From the NCBI GenBank assembly GCA_963726135.1, contig CAVSBE010000008.1, forward strand, positions 2,356,001 through 2,420,000: DNA of 64,000 bases, read 5' to 3'. The notes under the pieces were generated by a model, which made no database searches, was not told the origin of the DNA, and saw only the letters and a list, made by a program, of their open reading frames with translations. Made by a program: the position numbers and the translations under genes. Below, in pieces: positions 63,025-64,000 of this stretch; position 1 is the stretch's first letter, and every line of letters begins with the position of its first letter. This DNA is from Bog-473 sp963726135. GTDB lineage: Bacteria; Actinomycetota; Acidimicrobiia; Acidimicrobiales; RAAP-2.

Positions 63025-63796
63025 CGAGCCGCTGCTGGCCTTCCGCGGGGTGCGGGCGGCCTACGAGGAAGTCGAGGTGATCCACGGCATCGACGCAACA
63101 TTCGAGGAGGGTGTGGTCACCGCCGTCCTGGGCGCGAACGGCGCCGGGAAGTCGACTCTCCTCGCCCTGGCGGCCGGCATCATGGCTCCGACGGAGGGGG
63201 AGGTGTCCTTCGCCGGTGAGAAGGTGCGGGTGGGATCGACCTCGAAGCTTGCCCGCCGCGGGCTGTGCCTCATTCCCGAAGGGCGCGGCGTGTTCCCGAA
63301 CTTGACGGTTCGCGAGAACCTCTGGGTCATGACGCACACGGGCTCGGCACGACGGCACGTCGAGCGTTGCGCGTTCGAACGTTTTCCTCGCCTGGCCGAC
63401 CGACGCGACCAGCCGGCGGGCACGCTGTCAGGCGGCGAGCAACAGATGCTGGCACTCGCACGCGCCGTCGCCACGAGCCCCCGGCTGCTCATGCTCGACG
63501 AGCTCTCCATGGGGCTGGCGCCCATCGTCGTCGACGAGCTCTACAACCATGTGGTCCAGCTCGCGGCGGAGGGCATCACCGTGGTGATCGTGGAGCAATT
63601 CGCACGCACCGCCCTGACGGTTGCCACCTCGGCCATCGTGATGGCCAACGGACGCGTCGTGCAGACCGGGTCGGCAAGCGACGTCGAATCGGTGCTCCAT
63701 TCCGCCTACCTGGGACCCGCGCAGCCTGCCGAGGCGGGCTCACCGGCGAACAACGGGACGTCCGATCATGCGGACGCCGGGTCGGGAGCAGGCTAG
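63017..63796 (+). CDS. livF: LivF-like ABC ATPase
   Basis: Second ATPase subunit, 259 residues. Walker A GANGAGKST, Q-loop region IPEGRGVFPNLTVRENL, signature LSGGEQQ, Walker B LLMLDELSMGLAP, H-loop VIVEQFARTAL. With LivG it would power the fused permease. ATG 63017 overlaps the LivG stop by 8 bases. The C-terminal 25 residues are low-complexity. Its stop codon shares CTAG with the stop of the convergent thiolase gene. Confidence 0.92.
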   Translation: MPDEPLLAFRGVRAAYEEVEVIHGIDATFEEGVVTAVLGANGAGKSTLLALAAGIMAPTEGEVSFAGEKVRVGSTSKLARRGLCLIPEGRGVFPNLTVRENLWVMTHTGSARRHVERCAFERFPRLADRRDQPAGTLSGGEQQMLALARAVATSPRLLMLDELSMGLAPIVVDELYNHVVQLAAEGITVVIVEQFARTALTVATSAIVMANGRVVQTGSASDVESVLHSAYLGPAQPAEAGSPANNGTSDHADAGSGAG

Positions 63797-64000
63797 GAGC
63801 CCGGACCCTCGGTGCCCAGGATGGAGACGAACGACACCATCTCCCCGGGGTATCCGCCGAGGTTGTGCGTGAGCGCCAGGTTCCGTGCGCCGAAGGTCGA
63901 GATGCGCCGGTCTTCGGGCGCCTCACCGCGCAGTTGGAGCCAGACCTCGAACATCATCCGGAGACCGGACGCCCCGACCGGGTGTCCGAAGCTCTTCAGT
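63793..64000 (-). CDS. Thiolase family protein, 3' end only
   Basis: The last 68 codons of a gene that continues past the right edge. The reverse strand reads LKSFGHPVGASGLRMMFEVW, LALTHNLGGYPGEMVSFVSI, ending GTEGPGS. GHPVGASG carries the thiolase active-site His; at the place of the C-terminal Cys loop it has HNLGGYPGE, as in acetyl-CoA acetyltransferase-like proteins that partner with DUF35. It was not captured as a long frame but its pattern is clear. Confidence 0.85.
   Translation of the reverse strand, partial: LKSFGHPVGASGLRMMFEVWLQLRGEAPEDRRISTFGARNLALTHNLGGYPGEMVSFVSILGTEGPGS

Noticed and set aside
1..64000. tRNA or rRNA genes, CRISPR arrays, insertion sequences
   Set aside because: Looked for T-loop-like GGTTCGA patterns, rRNA-like tracts, short regular repeats and transposase motifs; none was convincing by eye.

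Overview
The window looks like high-GC actinobacterial DNA, perhaps from the class Acidimicrobiia or a relative. That is an inference from the codon use and from the mix of mycobacterial-type catabolic genes (FadD17-, FadD3- and KstR-like proteins, an Ltp2-type thiolase with a DUF35 partner). No rRNA, tRNA, CRISPR array or transposase was recognised.

Left part (1-11 kb): a mixed set of genes. It holds the first codons of a phosphotransferase-like gene, a secreted pentapeptide-repeat/Ig-like protein, a small DinB/TIGR03086-type protein, a nitrate/taurine-type ABC transporter (fused permease plus ATPase, no binding protein seen), a secreted beta-propeller protein, a decayed GatB/YqeY gene, an acyl desaturase, a chorismate-lyase-like protein and an SDR.

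Middle part (11-58 kb): a large catabolic island for CoA-activated, probably steroid- or terpenoid-like carboxylic acids. It is built of divergent operons, most with 1-11 nt start/stop overlaps. It encodes acyl-CoA ligases (including FadD17- and FadD3-like), three CoA transferases, two acyl-CoA dehydrogenases, five crotonase-fold proteins, a MaoC-type dehydratase, an Ltp2/DUF35 aldolase-like pair, five SDRs besides the one at 10.0 kb, a Baeyer-Villiger monooxygenase, a P450, two KshA-like Rieske oxygenases, five amidohydrolase-2 proteins and two TetR regulators. A likely working order is: uptake; CoA activation by ligases or CoA transferases; dehydrogenation, hydration and retro-aldol shortening; and ring attack by the Rieske, P450 and BVMO enzymes. 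The substrate is not known.

Right part (58-64 kb): a branched-chain-amino-acid-type (Liv) ABC transporter with one binding protein, a fused LivH-LivM permease, LivG and LivF, then the 3' end of a convergent thiolase gene. Two close paralogues of the binding protein lie alone at 11-15 kb, and a distant relative without a signal peptide lies at 30-31 kb.

Points of note: six genes carry single-base frame breaks, nearly all of the one-extra-base kind; two neighbouring crotonase genes share a 342-bp stretch with no difference found by eye; a perfect 11-bp-arm palindrome lies before a KstR-like gene; and AT-rich palindromic boxes sit in several divergent promoters, two of which seem to drive leaderless transcripts.
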